From Streptomyces adustus (GTDB taxonomy: Bacteria > Actinomycetota > Actinomycetes > Streptomycetales > Streptomycetaceae), in NCBI RefSeq assembly GCF_009377175.1, contig NZ_VJZD01000044.1:1-49203 (forward strand): a stretch of 49,203 bases of DNA. The letters run 5' to 3'. The notes under the pieces are model-generated. The model worked only from the letters and a program-made list of their open reading frames with translations, searched no databases and was not told where the DNA came from. This document shows, in pieces, positions 27,129 to 36,106 of this stretch. A program made the position numbers and the translations under genes. Every line of letters starts with the position of its first letter. The first letter of the stretch is position 1.

Positions 27129-27130
27129 TC
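27106..27130 (-). terminator. Hairpin at the stop of the small gene
   Basis: GAAACCGG (27106-27113) pairs perfectly with CCGGTTTC (27123-27130). The right arm overlaps the last codon region of the 75-residue gene (stop at 27129-27131). It may be a first, weak terminator ahead of 26978-27014. Confidence 0.5.
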
Positions 27131-27356
27131 ACTTGCCGTCCTCTCCGCGGTGCCTGCCGGGAGTGAGGATCTCGTCCATCACCCTGATCACCGCCTCGTA
27201 GGCCAGCGTCCGCACGGCCGCCTCGCGGGCCCCGTCCGGATCGGTCGCCCTCAGGTCCCCGCACCGCTCCTGCCAGGTCCGCGCCTCCTGCTGGGCACAG
27301 GACCTGGCCCGCTGCATACGGCGCACCAGCTCGTCCGAGTCCACAACATCCGTCAT
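27129..27356 (-). CDS. Small hypothetical protein (75 residues)
   Basis: A charged, helical 75-residue protein with MTDVVDSDELVRRMQRARSC at the start and two cysteines (C20, C32), rich in Arg, Glu and Ala. I do not recognise a family. Support comes from GC-rich third positions, a start with GGGGGT upstream, and two hairpins placed just after the stop, one with a T-tract. It has no evident operon partner. Confidence 0.65.
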   Translation of the reverse strand: MTDVVDSDELVRRMQRARSCAQQEARTWQERCGDLRATDPDGAREAAVRTLAYEAVIRVMDEILTPGRHRGEDGK

Positions 27357-27608
27357 GGGACCCGACTACCCCCGATGGGCCCGTCGATGACGGGGTCTTC
27401 GCTCGGGAACGGCAGGTTTGAGGCCCTGCCTCCCGGTCATGCGAACAGAGAAGGATCCGCTGATTCCGGGCGGCGCGAGAGCGGGTGCCCGGTCCGGGCG
27501 CCCCCAGGTCCTCTCCGACGGGCGCCGCGGCCGGACGGAGCTCGGGCGCGGGTCGCCCGCGAGCCCTGGCCGGGGCCGTGAAGACGCGATCACTCAGGGA
27601 GCGCCACC

Positions 27609-28073
27609 ATGTGTGCGAAGCCGCCGACCGGACACACCACAGATCCCGTCCGGGGCCCGGACGACTCGCGCACCCGGACCGACTTCGACGGCCGGCGACC
27701 CTGGTGCCCGGCCGACGTCCGCATCGCCGTACGGAGCGTGGTGGACCGGTGGTGCCGGGAGAAGGGCTCGCCCTGTGACGAGGACGCGCTCTCGGACGCG
27801 CTGCTCGTGGCCTCGGAACTGACCACGAACGCGATCCTGCACGGCGGTGGGGTCACGGGGGTCGACGTGGACCTGGAGGGACGGGCCGTACGGGTCTCCG
27901 TCTGCGACCGCAGCGAACGGCTGCCGGTCTTCACCCCCTCCGCCGGTCTGCGCGAGCATCGGCACACCGGCGGCCGAGGCTGGCCGATCGTGTGCCTGCT
28001 GTCGCGGGACGTACGGGTGACCGACCTGCCCGCGGGCGGCAAACGGATCACCGCGGTCGTGCCGGTCCTCTGA
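27609..28073 (+). CDS. Anti-sigma-factor-like ATP-binding protein (HATPase_c_2)
   Basis: The protein has 154 residues. The GHKL fold of SpoIIAB/RsbW-type kinases is visible: N-box ALLVASELTTNAILHGGG, the VSVCDRSERLP loop in the G1 position and GGRGWPIV as the G2 loop. These kinases phosphorylate STAS antagonists and hold sigma factors inactive. ATG at 27609 follows AGGGAG. A SigB/F/G-type sigma gene lies 310 bp downstream in the same direction, a natural partner, although no STAS gene is beside it. Confidence 0.9.
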   Translation: MCAKPPTGHTTDPVRGPDDSRTRTDFDGRRPWCPADVRIAVRSVVDRWCREKGSPCDEDALSDALLVASELTTNAILHGGGVTGVDVDLEGRAVRVSVCDRSERLPVFTPSAGLREHRHTGGRGWPIVCLLSRDVRVTDLPAGGKRITAVVPVL

Positions 28074-28383
28074 CGGGGGCGGAGGATGCGCAGCGGGCGG
28101 ATCCGCCGAAGTGGGCGGACCTCCGCCGGGGTCGCTCCCCGGCCCCGCGACCGTGCCCTCGCCCTCGCCCTCGCCCTCCTGACTCTTCCCGCGATCGTGC
28201 CTTCCGCCCCGGCTTCCCCCGAGGCCGAGTTTGTCCCCCGGAAGCCAGGGCAGACGCACGTTCGTGCTTCGGACCGGAGGCGCCCCCGCGGAAGCGGTGT
28301 GCGGGCCCCGGTGCTCTGGGGCCGCCCAGCCAGGCCCCTTCCGCGGCACATCCCAGAAACCATCTGTTCGGGAGTGATTCCGC
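28074..28383. other. 310-bp intergenic region before the sigma gene
   Basis: This is non-coding by codon pattern. It has a short hexamer run (GCCCTC repeated from about 28153) and GGGAGTGA just before the sigma start at 28384. A frame from 28086 has a good ribosome site and a leader-like start, but it continues into the sigma gene in another frame and is probably chance. No SigB-type promoter is visible. Confidence 0.6.
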
Positions 28384-29244
28384 ATGCTCATCGACGCATC
28401 GACAGGCAGCACCGACGCACGCGATCGCCTCACCCCGCCCGCGCGGCGGCCGCACGACGACACCCCCGACACCGCAGGCCTGTTCGGTCGTCTGGTGGAC
28501 CTGGAGGACGGCCCCGAGCGGGACGACGTCCGCGACCGGCTCGTCGCGGCCTGGCTGCCCATGGCCCACCGGATCGCCGGACGCTTCCGCGAGCGCGGCG
28601 AGTCCCTGGAGGACCTGCGCCAGGTGGCGGCCCTCGGACTGGTCAAGGCGGTCGACCGGTTCGACCCGTCCCGCGGGGCGTTCGAGAGCTATGCCGTGCC
28701 CACCATCACCGGTGAGGTCAAACGGCACTTCCGCGACCGGATGTGGGCCCTGCGGGTGCCCCGCCGGGTCCAGGAACTGCGCAACAAGGTGCGCGTCGCG
28801 CGCCGCGAGCTCACCCTGAACCCCGGCACCCCCGAGCCCTCGGTCACAGAGATCGCCGCCCACACCGGGCTGACGGAGGACGAGGTCGGCGCGGGCATGG
28901 AGGCACTGGAGAGCTTCAGCACCCTGTCCCTGGACGCCGAGCTGTCGTCCGCCGACGACGGCCACAGCCTCGCGGACACCCTGGGCGAGCCGGACACCTC
29001 CTACGACGTGGTGGTCGACCGCGAGGCGGCCAAGGAAGGCCTGCGCCGGCTCTCCGAACGCGAGCGCGCCGTGCTGTACATGCGCTTCTTCGAGGACATG
29101 ACGCAGAGCCGTATCGCCGACCGACTGGGCATCTCCCAGATGCACGTCTCGCGGCTCATCAGCCGCAGCTGCGCCCGGGTGCGCGACCAGGCGACGGAAC
29201 GGCACGGAAGCCGCCGCGGGCCCGGTCGGGGCCGGACGGCCTGA
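28384..29244 (+). CDS. SigB/SigF/SigG-family RNA polymerase sigma factor
   Basis: The protein has 286 residues. Region 2 reads LPMAHRIAGRFRERGESLED then QVAALGLVKAVDRFDPSRG and YAVPTITGEVKRHFRDRMW; region 3 has VPRRVQELRNKVRVARREL; region 4 ends ERERAVLYMRFFEDMTQSRI then GISQMHVSRLISR. This is the stress/sporulation branch of sigma-70. ATG at 28384 follows GGGAGTGA. An anti-sigma ATPase lies upstream, and a DUF1206 gene follows after 22 bp. Its regulon is unknown. Confidence 0.95.
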   Translation: MLIDASTGSTDARDRLTPPARRPHDDTPDTAGLFGRLVDLEDGPERDDVRDRLVAAWLPMAHRIAGRFRERGESLEDLRQVAALGLVKAVDRFDPSRGAFESYAVPTITGEVKRHFRDRMWALRVPRRVQELRNKVRVARRELTLNPGTPEPSVTEIAAHTGLTEDEVGAGMEALESFSTLSLDAELSSADDGHSLADTLGEPDTSYDVVVDREAAKEGLRRLSERERAVLYMRFFEDMTQSRIADRLGISQMHVSRLISRSCARVRDQATERHGSRRGPGRGRTA

Positions 29245-29266
29245 GGACGCAGAGGACGCGACGGAC

Positions 29267-30100
29267 ATGACGGTCAGGACCGACGGCGGGCGCAGCGAGG
29301 TCGAGCGCGTGGCGAGGGGATCGGTGACGGAGGGCGCCGCGCGGGCGGGGCTCGTCGCACAGGGCGTCATCTATCTGCTGGTCGGGGTGCTCGCGCTGCG
29401 CATCGCCGCGGGCGACGGCGGACACCAGGCCGACCGCGGCGGCGCCCTCGCCGAGATCGCCGACCAGCCCTTCGGCGACGTACTGCTGTGGGCGCTGGGC
29501 ATCGGAGTGGTCGGCATGGTCGTGTGGCGGCTGTCCGAGGCGGTCTTCGGCGCGGTCGGGCCGGACGGTCGCAAGCCGCACATGCGGCTGCTCGCCGTCG
29601 TACGGTGCGTGTTCTACGTCTTCGTCGCCTTCTCTGTGCTGGCGTTCGCGGCCGGGGCGGGCGGCAGCGGCAGCGGGGCAGGCGACCGGGAGTCCAAGGA
29701 CGTCACGGCCCGGGTGCTGCACCTGCCCGCGGGGCAGTGGCTGGTGGCGGCGGTCGGGGCCGGGATCGTCGTGGCGGGCGTCTGGACCGGGGCCCGCGCC
29801 GTCGTGCGCTCCTATCGTGACGAGCTGAAGCTCGCGGAGATGTCGCGAGGCGCCCGGCGGCTGGTGGACGTGACGGGCGTGGCGGGCGGCGCGGCGCGCG
29901 GGCTGGTGTTCGCCGCGGCCGGAGTGTTCGCCGTACTCGCCGCGGTCGACTACGACCCCGACCGTGCCAAGGGCCTCGACGACAGCCTGCGCGCCTTCGC
30001 CGGCACTCCGCTGGGCCCGTCGCTGCTCGGGTGCGTGGCCGCCGGTCTCGCCCTGTTCGGGGTGTTCTCCTTCGCCATGGCCCGCTGGCGCAGGGTCTGA
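29267..30100 (+). CDS. DUF1206 membrane protein
   Basis: The protein has 277 residues with about six membrane segments in three pairs. The repeated motif, an Arg-Gly then AxxG with an aliphatic stretch (GLVAQGVIYLLVGVLALRIA; LLAVVRCVFYVFVAFSVLAF; GLVFAAAGVFAVLAAVDYDP), is the DUF1206 repeat. GAGGAC precedes the start and 22 bp separate it from the sigma gene, so it is probably co-transcribed and may be part of that sigma's stress output. Function is unknown. Confidence 0.9.
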   Translation: MTVRTDGGRSEVERVARGSVTEGAARAGLVAQGVIYLLVGVLALRIAAGDGGHQADRGGALAEIADQPFGDVLLWALGIGVVGMVVWRLSEAVFGAVGPDGRKPHMRLLAVVRCVFYVFVAFSVLAFAAGAGGSGSGAGDRESKDVTARVLHLPAGQWLVAAVGAGIVVAGVWTGARAVVRSYRDELKLAEMSRGARRLVDVTGVAGGAARGLVFAAAGVFAVLAAVDYDPDRAKGLDDSLRAFAGTPLGPSLLGCVAAGLALFGVFSFAMARWRRV

Positions 30101-30140
30101 CGGTCCGGCGCCGGTCGGGCGGCGCGCGGTCCGACGGCCG

Positions 30141-30220
30141 CGCGCGGAGGCGGACGGACGCGCGCGGAGGTGGACTGACGCGCGCGGAGGTGGACTGACG
30201 CGCGCGGAGGTGGACTGATG
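30141..30220. repeat. Four 20-bp tandem repeats
   Basis: Units start at 30141, 30161, 30181 and 30201. The consensus is CGCGCGGAGGTGGACTGACG; the first differs at two positions and the last ends GATG. They lie between the convergent DUF1206 and FUSC genes. Twenty is not a codon multiple, and I see no true gene across it. Each unit carries GGAGG. Confidence 0.9.
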
Positions 30221-30278
30221 CACACCCCTCGGGACCGGACCGAGGCCGGGGCCCGTACCCGGAGCGTTGCCGGGGTGG

Positions 30279-32564
30279 TCACCGCCGGGCGTCCGCCCGC
30301 GGCCGGCCCTGGTCCTCGGGTGTCACCACCGGGACGTGCAGCGGGCGGGCCAGGCCCACGACCGCCTCGTCCAGCCGTTGCAGATGGCGCAGCACCCGGT
30401 CGGTGACACGGCCGTAGCGCGGGCCGACGTCGGGCCCCAGCAGGGACGCGATGCTCGGACCGGTCCGCACCGGGACCTCTTCGCCGGGCTCCTCGTCCGC
30501 CGGCTGCGCGATCCGTGCGGCGATCGCCGCGATGTTGTCCACCACACGCCGCCCGGCCCGCCGCAGCCGCGGGTCCGCCGCGATCGACGGGTGGGTGGGC
30601 AGCAGTTCGGCCGTCGCCGCCAGTGAACGGGCGTGATACGCGCACGTCTCCAGCAGCGCGAGCACATAGCGGGCGGTGTTGCGCCGGTTCCGCAGCGGCG
30701 TCACCGGATGCGTCAGCGGCTGCACGGCGGCGCGCAGATCGCTCAGCGCCTGGTCCAGCTCGCGCGCCCGGTCCAGCAGATCGGCCGGGTCCCCGCCACT
30801 GAGCTGCGCGACCGCCTCGTCCGTGACCTCGCCGAGTCGCTCCAGCACCGTGACCAGCAGTTCGTCCGTACGGCGGGCCGTGCGCACCGGCAGCACCACC
30901 GCCGCGGCGATGACCCCGCACGCGGCCCCGAGCGCCGTCTCCGCCACCCGCAGCACCAGGACCGACGGCGAGTAGGTGTGCAGCAGGGTGTACAGCAGCC
31001 CCAGCGCCGCGGTCACGAAGAACGACATCAGCGTGTACGACAGCGGAGCCGTGTAGAACATCGCGAAGAGACACAGCAACACCAGCGCGAACGCCGTCCA
31101 GGTGTGGTGGCCGACGAGTCCCGCCAGGGCGATACCGGCGCACACGCCCAGCACCGTGCCCACGAGCCGACGGGAGCCCTTGACCAGGATCTCGCCGGTC
31201 GACGCCGTGTTGATGAACACGATCCAGCAGGTCAGCACCGCCCAGTACCAGCGCTGGGCGGAGAGGAACTCGCCGCCGACCATGGCCAGCGCGGAGCCCA
31301 CGGAGACCTGCACGGCCGTGCGCGTGGTGGGCCGGTCCAGCCCGGTGAGCGTGCTCGTCTCCTGGTCCTGCTCCTCGGCACCGGCGATCGCGGCGTCCTC
31401 GGCGTCCAGCTCCTCGCGGGAGCGGGCCGTCGAGGGACTGTCGTCCGTGTCGTCCTGCGGCCCGTCGAGGGCGATCCGCAGGCCCAGCACCGCCCGCGCG
31501 GCCTCCCCGACGCCCCGGAAGACGTCCCGGACGGCCGGCGAGGCGGGCGGCAGGTTCTCCTCCTCCCGGTAGCCCAGGAGCCGGTTGCGCATCACGGCCG
31601 ACGCGGTGCCCCGGTTCTCGGCGACCGGGCGCAGCACGAGCAGGCGCAGCGCCGCCAGGTCCCGCCGCAGCGTGTCCGTCGCCTCGTCCCGCACCGGCAG
31701 ATGACCGCCCGACGGCAGCGGCGCGCCGGACAGGTGCAGGGTGAGGGTGGTCGCCCGCTCGGTACTGCGCGCGGTCAGCACCAGCACCCCCAGCCGCTCG
31801 GCGGTCACCTCGGCGTCCGCGATCCGGCGTTGCAGCAGCCGGGCCACCGACGGGTCGGAGGTGCCGTCCTCCAGCCGGCCCTGGATCATCAGCGCCGTCT
31901 CGTGCAGGCGCGCGGTGCCGGCGCGTACGTGCTCCAGCGCCTTCTGCACGTCGTCGGGGCCAGCGTCCAGCAGTTCGGTCTGCGCGGCCACCAGCTGGGC
32001 GAGCCGGGCCCGGAACGCCTGGCGCAGCCGGTCCAGCACGCCCTCGGGCGTCTGAGGCACCACCACGAACCGGACCACGGCACTGCACAGGAACGCCACG
32101 CCCAGGACGCCGTACAACATGGGCAGTGCGGGCACGGTGGCGCCGACGAACAGGGAGACGAAGTAGATCTGGAAGGCGATCAGTCCGAGCGCCGTGCCGC
32201 GGTCGCCGAACCGACGGCCGTAGACGGCGCCGAAGATGACCAGCACGAAGACCAGGTCACCCAGGACCACCCGGGAGTTCAGCACCGCACCCAGGGTCAG
32301 CGAGGCCAGGGCCACCGGCAGACCCAGGGCCAGCGTGAGCGCCTGCCGGTCGCGCTGCTTCTCCCTGACGGCGAAGGTGGCGACCATCGCCGTGATGGCC
32401 CCCGCCACCAGATGGGGCACGTCGGCCCCCAGCGAGGCGAGCACGGCGAGGGTCAGGGCCACGGACCCCACGGTCCGCAGCCCGGCGGTCAGCCGCAGCA
32501 GCCCGGGATCGGATGCCGCGAGGTGGTCCCGCAGCCGGGCCCGGGCCCGTCCCACCGCACTCAC
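30279..32564 (-). CDS. FUSC-family membrane protein (aromatic acid exporter-like)
   Basis: The protein has 761 residues. Two groups of hydrophobic helices (about 25-175 and 415-555) frame a cytosolic helical middle; the second group contains RWYWAVLTCWIVFINTAS and GSRRLVGTVLGVCAGIALAG, which are hallmarks of the FUSC/YccS-type fold. Relatives export aromatic acids or act in envelope stress. GTG at 32564 is the start. It is 73 bp downstream of the NADH dehydrogenase gene and could be co-transcribed. The substrate is unknown. Confidence 0.92.
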   Translation of the reverse strand: MSAVGRARARLRDHLAASDPGLLRLTAGLRTVGSVALTLAVLASLGADVPHLVAGAITAMVATFAVREKQRDRQALTLALGLPVALASLTLGAVLNSRVVLGDLVFVLVIFGAVYGRRFGDRGTALGLIAFQIYFVSLFVGATVPALPMLYGVLGVAFLCSAVVRFVVVPQTPEGVLDRLRQAFRARLAQLVAAQTELLDAGPDDVQKALEHVRAGTARLHETALMIQGRLEDGTSDPSVARLLQRRIADAEVTAERLGVLVLTARSTERATTLTLHLSGAPLPSGGHLPVRDEATDTLRRDLAALRLLVLRPVAENRGTASAVMRNRLLGYREEENLPPASPAVRDVFRGVGEAARAVLGLRIALDGPQDDTDDSPSTARSREELDAEDAAIAGAEEQDQETSTLTGLDRPTTRTAVQVSVGSALAMVGGEFLSAQRWYWAVLTCWIVFINTASTGEILVKGSRRLVGTVLGVCAGIALAGLVGHHTWTAFALVLLCLFAMFYTAPLSYTLMSFFVTAALGLLYTLLHTYSPSVLVLRVAETALGAACGVIAAAVVLPVRTARRTDELLVTVLERLGEVTDEAVAQLSGGDPADLLDRARELDQALSDLRAAVQPLTHPVTPLRNRRNTARYVLALLETCAYHARSLAATAELLPTHPSIAADPRLRRAGRRVVDNIAAIAARIAQPADEEPGEEVPVRTGPSIASLLGPDVGPRYGRVTDRVLRHLQRLDEAVVGLARPLHVPVVTPEDQGRPRADARR

Positions 32565-32637
32565 GTCGCCGGGCCCGCTCCCGCCGCGCCCTCTTTCGCC
32601 CCACGGCCAGCGCGTGCGCCGGACGCGGCGTGCCGAG

Positions 32638-34002
32638 TCACCGCTTCGGCGAATCCGTCCGGGCCACGTGGGCCCGCACCTCGTCGGGGGTCAGATAGTG
32701 GTCGGGGTACTCGAAGTCCTTCAGCTTGGCCGGCCTGCGGGACTGGAACCCGGTACGGACGAAATCGTCGCCGGCGAGCGCGTTGAGCGTCCAGTTGGTC
32801 AGCACCCGCGCCTTGGCGACGTTGGTGCGCAGCGCCGACCAGTGGTAGCCGCGCGCGACCGCCTGGGCGGCCAGTCCGCGCAGCTCGATGCCCAGCGGCT
32901 TGGAGACGGCGTCCGTGCCGCCGAGGTCGACGACCAGCCCGAGATCCCGGTGGACGTACGGGGTCAGCGGCTGGTTGTGCAGTGTCGCGATGACGTTGTC
33001 GGCGACGTGCCGGCCCTGCCGCATGGCGTGCTGCGCGGTCGGCGGGCAGACCGCGTCGTCGCCCTTGGCCCGGTCGGGTACGGCGGCGGCGTCACCGAGC
33101 GCGAACACTCCGTCCTCGCCGGGCAGATGCATCTCCGCGTTCACCGCGAGCCGCCCGCGGACCGTCTCCGCGCCGAGTGTGGCGATGAGCGGACTGGCGA
33201 CCACCCCGGCGGTCCAGATCAGGGTGTGGGTGGGCACCACGCGGCCGTCGGTGAAGGTGACCTCCTCGGCGGCGGCCTTGTCGATCGAGACGCCCAGGGA
33301 GACCTCGATGCCGCGCCGGGCCAGGATCTCCTGGGCGGTGCGGCCGAGCTTGTCGCCCAGCTCGGGCATCAGCTTCGGCGCGATGTCGATCAGATGCCAC
33401 TTGATCAGGCTCGGGTCCAGCCGCGGATAGCGCCGGACGGCGCCGTGCGTCAGGCGTTGCAGACAGGCGGCGGTCTCGGTGCCCGCGTAGCCGCCGCCGA
33501 CCACCACGAACTGAAGCCGGGAAGCGCGCTCCGCCGGGTCGTCGCTGGCGTCGGCGAGGTCCAGCTGCGAGATGACGTGGTCACGGAGGTACGCGGCCTC
33601 CGCCAGGGTCTTCATGCCGTACGCGTGATCGACGAGCCCGGGGATGTTGAAGGTGCGGGTGACGCTGCCCGGGGCCAGCACGATGTAGTCGTACCGCTCG
33701 TCGACGATCTTGTCGGTGATGGTGCGGATGACGCAGACCTTGGCCTTGAGGTCCACGCCGATGGCGCCGCCCGGGATGATCCGGGTGCGGTACTTCTTGC
33801 TGCGCCGCAGGGACAGGGCGATCGACTGGGGTGTCAGCACGCCGGAGGCGACCTGAGGCAGCAGGGGCAGATAGAGCTGGTAGGAGTACGGCGTCACCAG
33901 AGTGATGTCGGCCTCGCCCGGGGACAGTTTGCGCTCCAGGCGTCGTACGCATCCCACTCCGGCGAAGCCCGCGCCCACCACCAGGATCCTGGGTCGTGTC
34001 AC
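32638..34002 (-). CDS. Type II NADH dehydrogenase-like NAD(P)/FAD oxidoreductase
   Basis: The protein has 454 residues. FAD motif GAGFAGVGC (10-18) and NAD motif GGGYAGTE mark a pyridine-nucleotide oxidoreductase of the NDH-2 family. VTPYSYQLYLPLLPQVASG and TLIWTAGVVASPL and FALGDAAAV are characteristic segments. NDH-2 passes electrons from NADH to menaquinone without pumping protons. The C-terminus lacks an obvious membrane anchor beyond an amphipathic stretch. GTG at 34002 follows GAAGGGA. It lies downstream of the SpoIIE-type gene, with a hairpin between them. Confidence 0.9.
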   Translation of the reverse strand: MTRPRILVVGAGFAGVGCVRRLERKLSPGEADITLVTPYSYQLYLPLLPQVASGVLTPQSIALSLRRSKKYRTRIIPGGAIGVDLKAKVCVIRTITDKIVDERYDYIVLAPGSVTRTFNIPGLVDHAYGMKTLAEAAYLRDHVISQLDLADASDDPAERASRLQFVVVGGGYAGTETAACLQRLTHGAVRRYPRLDPSLIKWHLIDIAPKLMPELGDKLGRTAQEILARRGIEVSLGVSIDKAAAEEVTFTDGRVVPTHTLIWTAGVVASPLIATLGAETVRGRLAVNAEMHLPGEDGVFALGDAAAVPDRAKGDDAVCPPTAQHAMRQGRHVADNVIATLHNQPLTPYVHRDLGLVVDLGGTDAVSKPLGIELRGLAAQAVARGYHWSALRTNVAKARVLTNWTLNALAGDDFVRTGFQSRRPAKLKDFEYPDHYLTPDEVRAHVARTDSPKR

Positions 34003-34285
34003 GATGGTTCATCCCTTCTGCGGCTCCAGGCGGTCTGCCTCGGCACCATTCGCGTGCCCACCGGGCGCTGCTTCGCACCTCTCGATCCCACCGCGCCCCC
34101 GTCGGCCGGGTGCGGCGCGCGGGCGAGCGAACAGATCTTCAGTCTGCCTGCTCGACGGCCAGGGCGCGTGGGGAGCCGGGACGCGCCCGCGCTCCCACGG
34201 GTTCCACGGGTTCCACGAGCCCAGCTGCCGTACACCCCTGGGACCTTTACGGACTTTTTGGACTTCGGGGCGGGCCGCCGCGCGG
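34003..34285. other. Intergenic region with hairpin between SpoIIE-type and ndh genes
   Basis: The 283 bases hold GGGCGCGT (34162-34169) paired with ACGCGCCC (34181-34188), and a doubled CACGGGTTC near 34196-34215. On the minus strand this is downstream of the phosphatase operon and upstream of ndh, so it probably ends the operon and holds the ndh promoter. No clear promoter motif is seen. Confidence 0.5.
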
Positions 34286-36106
34286 TCAGGACAGCGGTGG
34301 GCCCGGCTGCCGGGTCGGGCCGGTCCGGTCGGTCCGGTCGGTCCGGCCGTCGATGTGGCACAGCAGCAGACACACGTCGTCCTCGCGCGGGGAGTCGTCG
34401 AGCAGTGGACGCAGCATCCGGTCCGCCGCACCCTCCAGGTCCGTGTCCAGCTCCGCCGGGCGGAACCCGCCGAGCGCGGCCGCCAGCCGCTCGATGCCCG
34501 AGTCGATCCCCTGGGCCCGGCGCTCCACCAGACCGTCCGTGTACAGCGCCAGCGTGCAGCCGGGGGACAGCCGTAGCGTGTGGTCGGCGATCCGCTGCTC
34601 CAGCGGGATGCCGAGCATCGCGCCCGGTTTGGCGTCGAGGATCCGGACACCTCCGTCGGCGGTCCGCAGCACCGGCGGCGGGTGACCGGCGGCCGCCCAG
34701 GTCACCGTCGGGTCGTCCGGGTGGAAACGGGCGATGACCGCGGTGGCGTACAGATCGGGTTGCAGATGACGCAGCAGTACGTGCAGCCGGGTCAGCAACT
34801 CGCCCGGGCTGCCGCCGTCGACGGCGTACGCGCGCAGCGCGGTACGCAGCTGGCTCATCATGACGGCCGCGTGCAGCCCGTGCCCGGTCACGTCGCCGAT
34901 CACCGTGATCAGGCTCCCGTCGGGCTGACGGAAGGCGTCGTACCAGTCCCCGCCGATGTTCAGCCCGTACGTGGCCGGCAGATAGCGGGCCGCCAGGTGC
35001 AGGCCCGGGGTGCGGGGCAGGTCGGTGAGCAGGGCGCGCTGAAGGGTCTCGGCGATGTCCCGGTTGTGCTCGAAACGCCGGGCGTTGTCGATGGCGGTGC
35101 TGGCCCGCCGGGTGAGCTCGACCAGCATGACCGCGTCGTCGGGGTCCCAGCGTTCGCCCGGCGGGGACAGCGTCAGCACGCCGAGGGGTGTGTGCCGGGT
35201 GGGCAGCGGGATGCACAGCAGCGGCCGGGCCGGGTCCAGCGCCGACGGCGGCTGGTCGTCGACGCCGGGCAGTCCGCCGGGGTGCCCGGCGGCGTACTGC
35301 GGCTGGCCGGTGCGGGCCGCGAGCACGGCGGCGGCCGGCCGCGCCCCGGGCCGGCCGCGACCGCCCACCCCGGCCGCCGGCGCGCCGTCCTCGGTCCGGG
35401 GCGGGCCCGGGAGCCGTTGCTCGTCCTCGGCGTCGAACAGCCATACGTCGACGCTGCGGGCGTACTCGGGCACCAGCAGCCCGGGCAGTCTGCGCACGAT
35501 TTCGTCGTGGTTCAGCGACGCCGTCAGCACCGCACTCGCGTCGGCCAGGAAGGTCAGCCTGCGCCGGGCGCGTTCCGCCTCCCGATGCGCCGCGCGTTCG
35601 GCGGCGAACGCCTCGCGCTGGGCCCGTCCGGCGGCGTCCAGTTCGCCGTGCAGCGCGAGCACGCCCTGGTTCGTCTGGTGCAGCTCCTCGCGGTGGTAGG
35701 CGACCAGCTCCTCCTCGTCCGCGAGCCTGCCCAGTACGAGAGCGGTGTCCTCGTCGGCGCCGAGCAGGGCCTCCGCCAGGAGTTCGGGGCCGTCGGCCAC
35801 GGTGTCCGGGCCCGCCGTCCGGGCCTCCTCGGTGCAGCGCACCGCCATCCGCCAGGTCGGCTCGCCGTCCTCCCGGGGACGCACCAGGGCGTGCAGCGAC
35901 CGCTCCCCGCCCGGCGCCGCGGACGCCTCCAGCGTGAGCCGCCAGCTGCCGCCCTTGGTGAGGCACTGGCGCAGCCGGGCGCTGAGCGCCGTGACCAGCC
36001 GGGTGCGCTCCAGGACGGGCACGCCGAGCGCGGCGGCGATCCGGGCCGTGGCGATCCGGGCCCGCGCCGCGTCGGTGACGGTCGCGACCGGCCAGACCCG
36101 TGTCAT
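34286..36106 (-). CDS. GAF-domain SpoIIE-type phosphatase (RsbU/RsbP-like) with degenerate RsbT-like N-terminus
   Basis: The protein has 606 residues. Residues about 14-62 resemble the RsbT ATPase domain coded next door but lack its N-box Glu and Asn (ERTRLVTALSARLRQ in place of EQTKLVTAASELARN). A coiled region (about 105-185) follows, then GAF (about 190-345) and a SpoIIE/PP2C phosphatase (about 370-580) with IGGDWYDAF, VIGDVTGHGLHAA and LALYTDGLVE, so the metal Asp residues are kept. It would dephosphorylate a STAS antagonist and free a sigma factor. ATG at 36106 overlaps the upstream stop (ATGA). It is the last gene of the rsbR-rsbS-rsbT operon. Confidence 0.93.
   Translation of the reverse strand: MTRVWPVATVTDAARARIATARIAAALGVPVLERTRLVTALSARLRQCLTKGGSWRLTLEASAAPGGERSLHALVRPREDGEPTWRMAVRCTEEARTAGPDTVADGPELLAEALLGADEDTALVLGRLADEEELVAYHREELHQTNQGVLALHGELDAAGRAQREAFAAERAAHREAERARRRLTFLADASAVLTASLNHDEIVRRLPGLLVPEYARSVDVWLFDAEDEQRLPGPPRTEDGAPAAGVGGRGRPGARPAAAVLAARTGQPQYAAGHPGGLPGVDDQPPSALDPARPLLCIPLPTRHTPLGVLTLSPPGERWDPDDAVMLVELTRRASTAIDNARRFEHNRDIAETLQRALLTDLPRTPGLHLAARYLPATYGLNIGGDWYDAFRQPDGSLITVIGDVTGHGLHAAVMMSQLRTALRAYAVDGGSPGELLTRLHVLLRHLQPDLYATAVIARFHPDDPTVTWAAAGHPPPVLRTADGGVRILDAKPGAMLGIPLEQRIADHTLRLSPGCTLALYTDGLVERRAQGIDSGIERLAAALGGFRPAELDTDLEGAADRMLRPLLDDSPREDDVCLLLCHIDGRTDRTDRTGPTRQPGPPLS

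Noticed and set aside
28086..28715. Plus-strand frame with a good ribosome site and a leader-like Leu/Ala stretch
   Set aside because: It runs into the sigma gene in another frame, and its third-position composition loses coding bias after the first 40 codons.
30218..30406. Short frame starting at the last 20-bp repeat
   Set aside because: Low-complexity Pro/Gly/Arg product, antisense to the FUSC gene; the GGAGG comes from the repeat.
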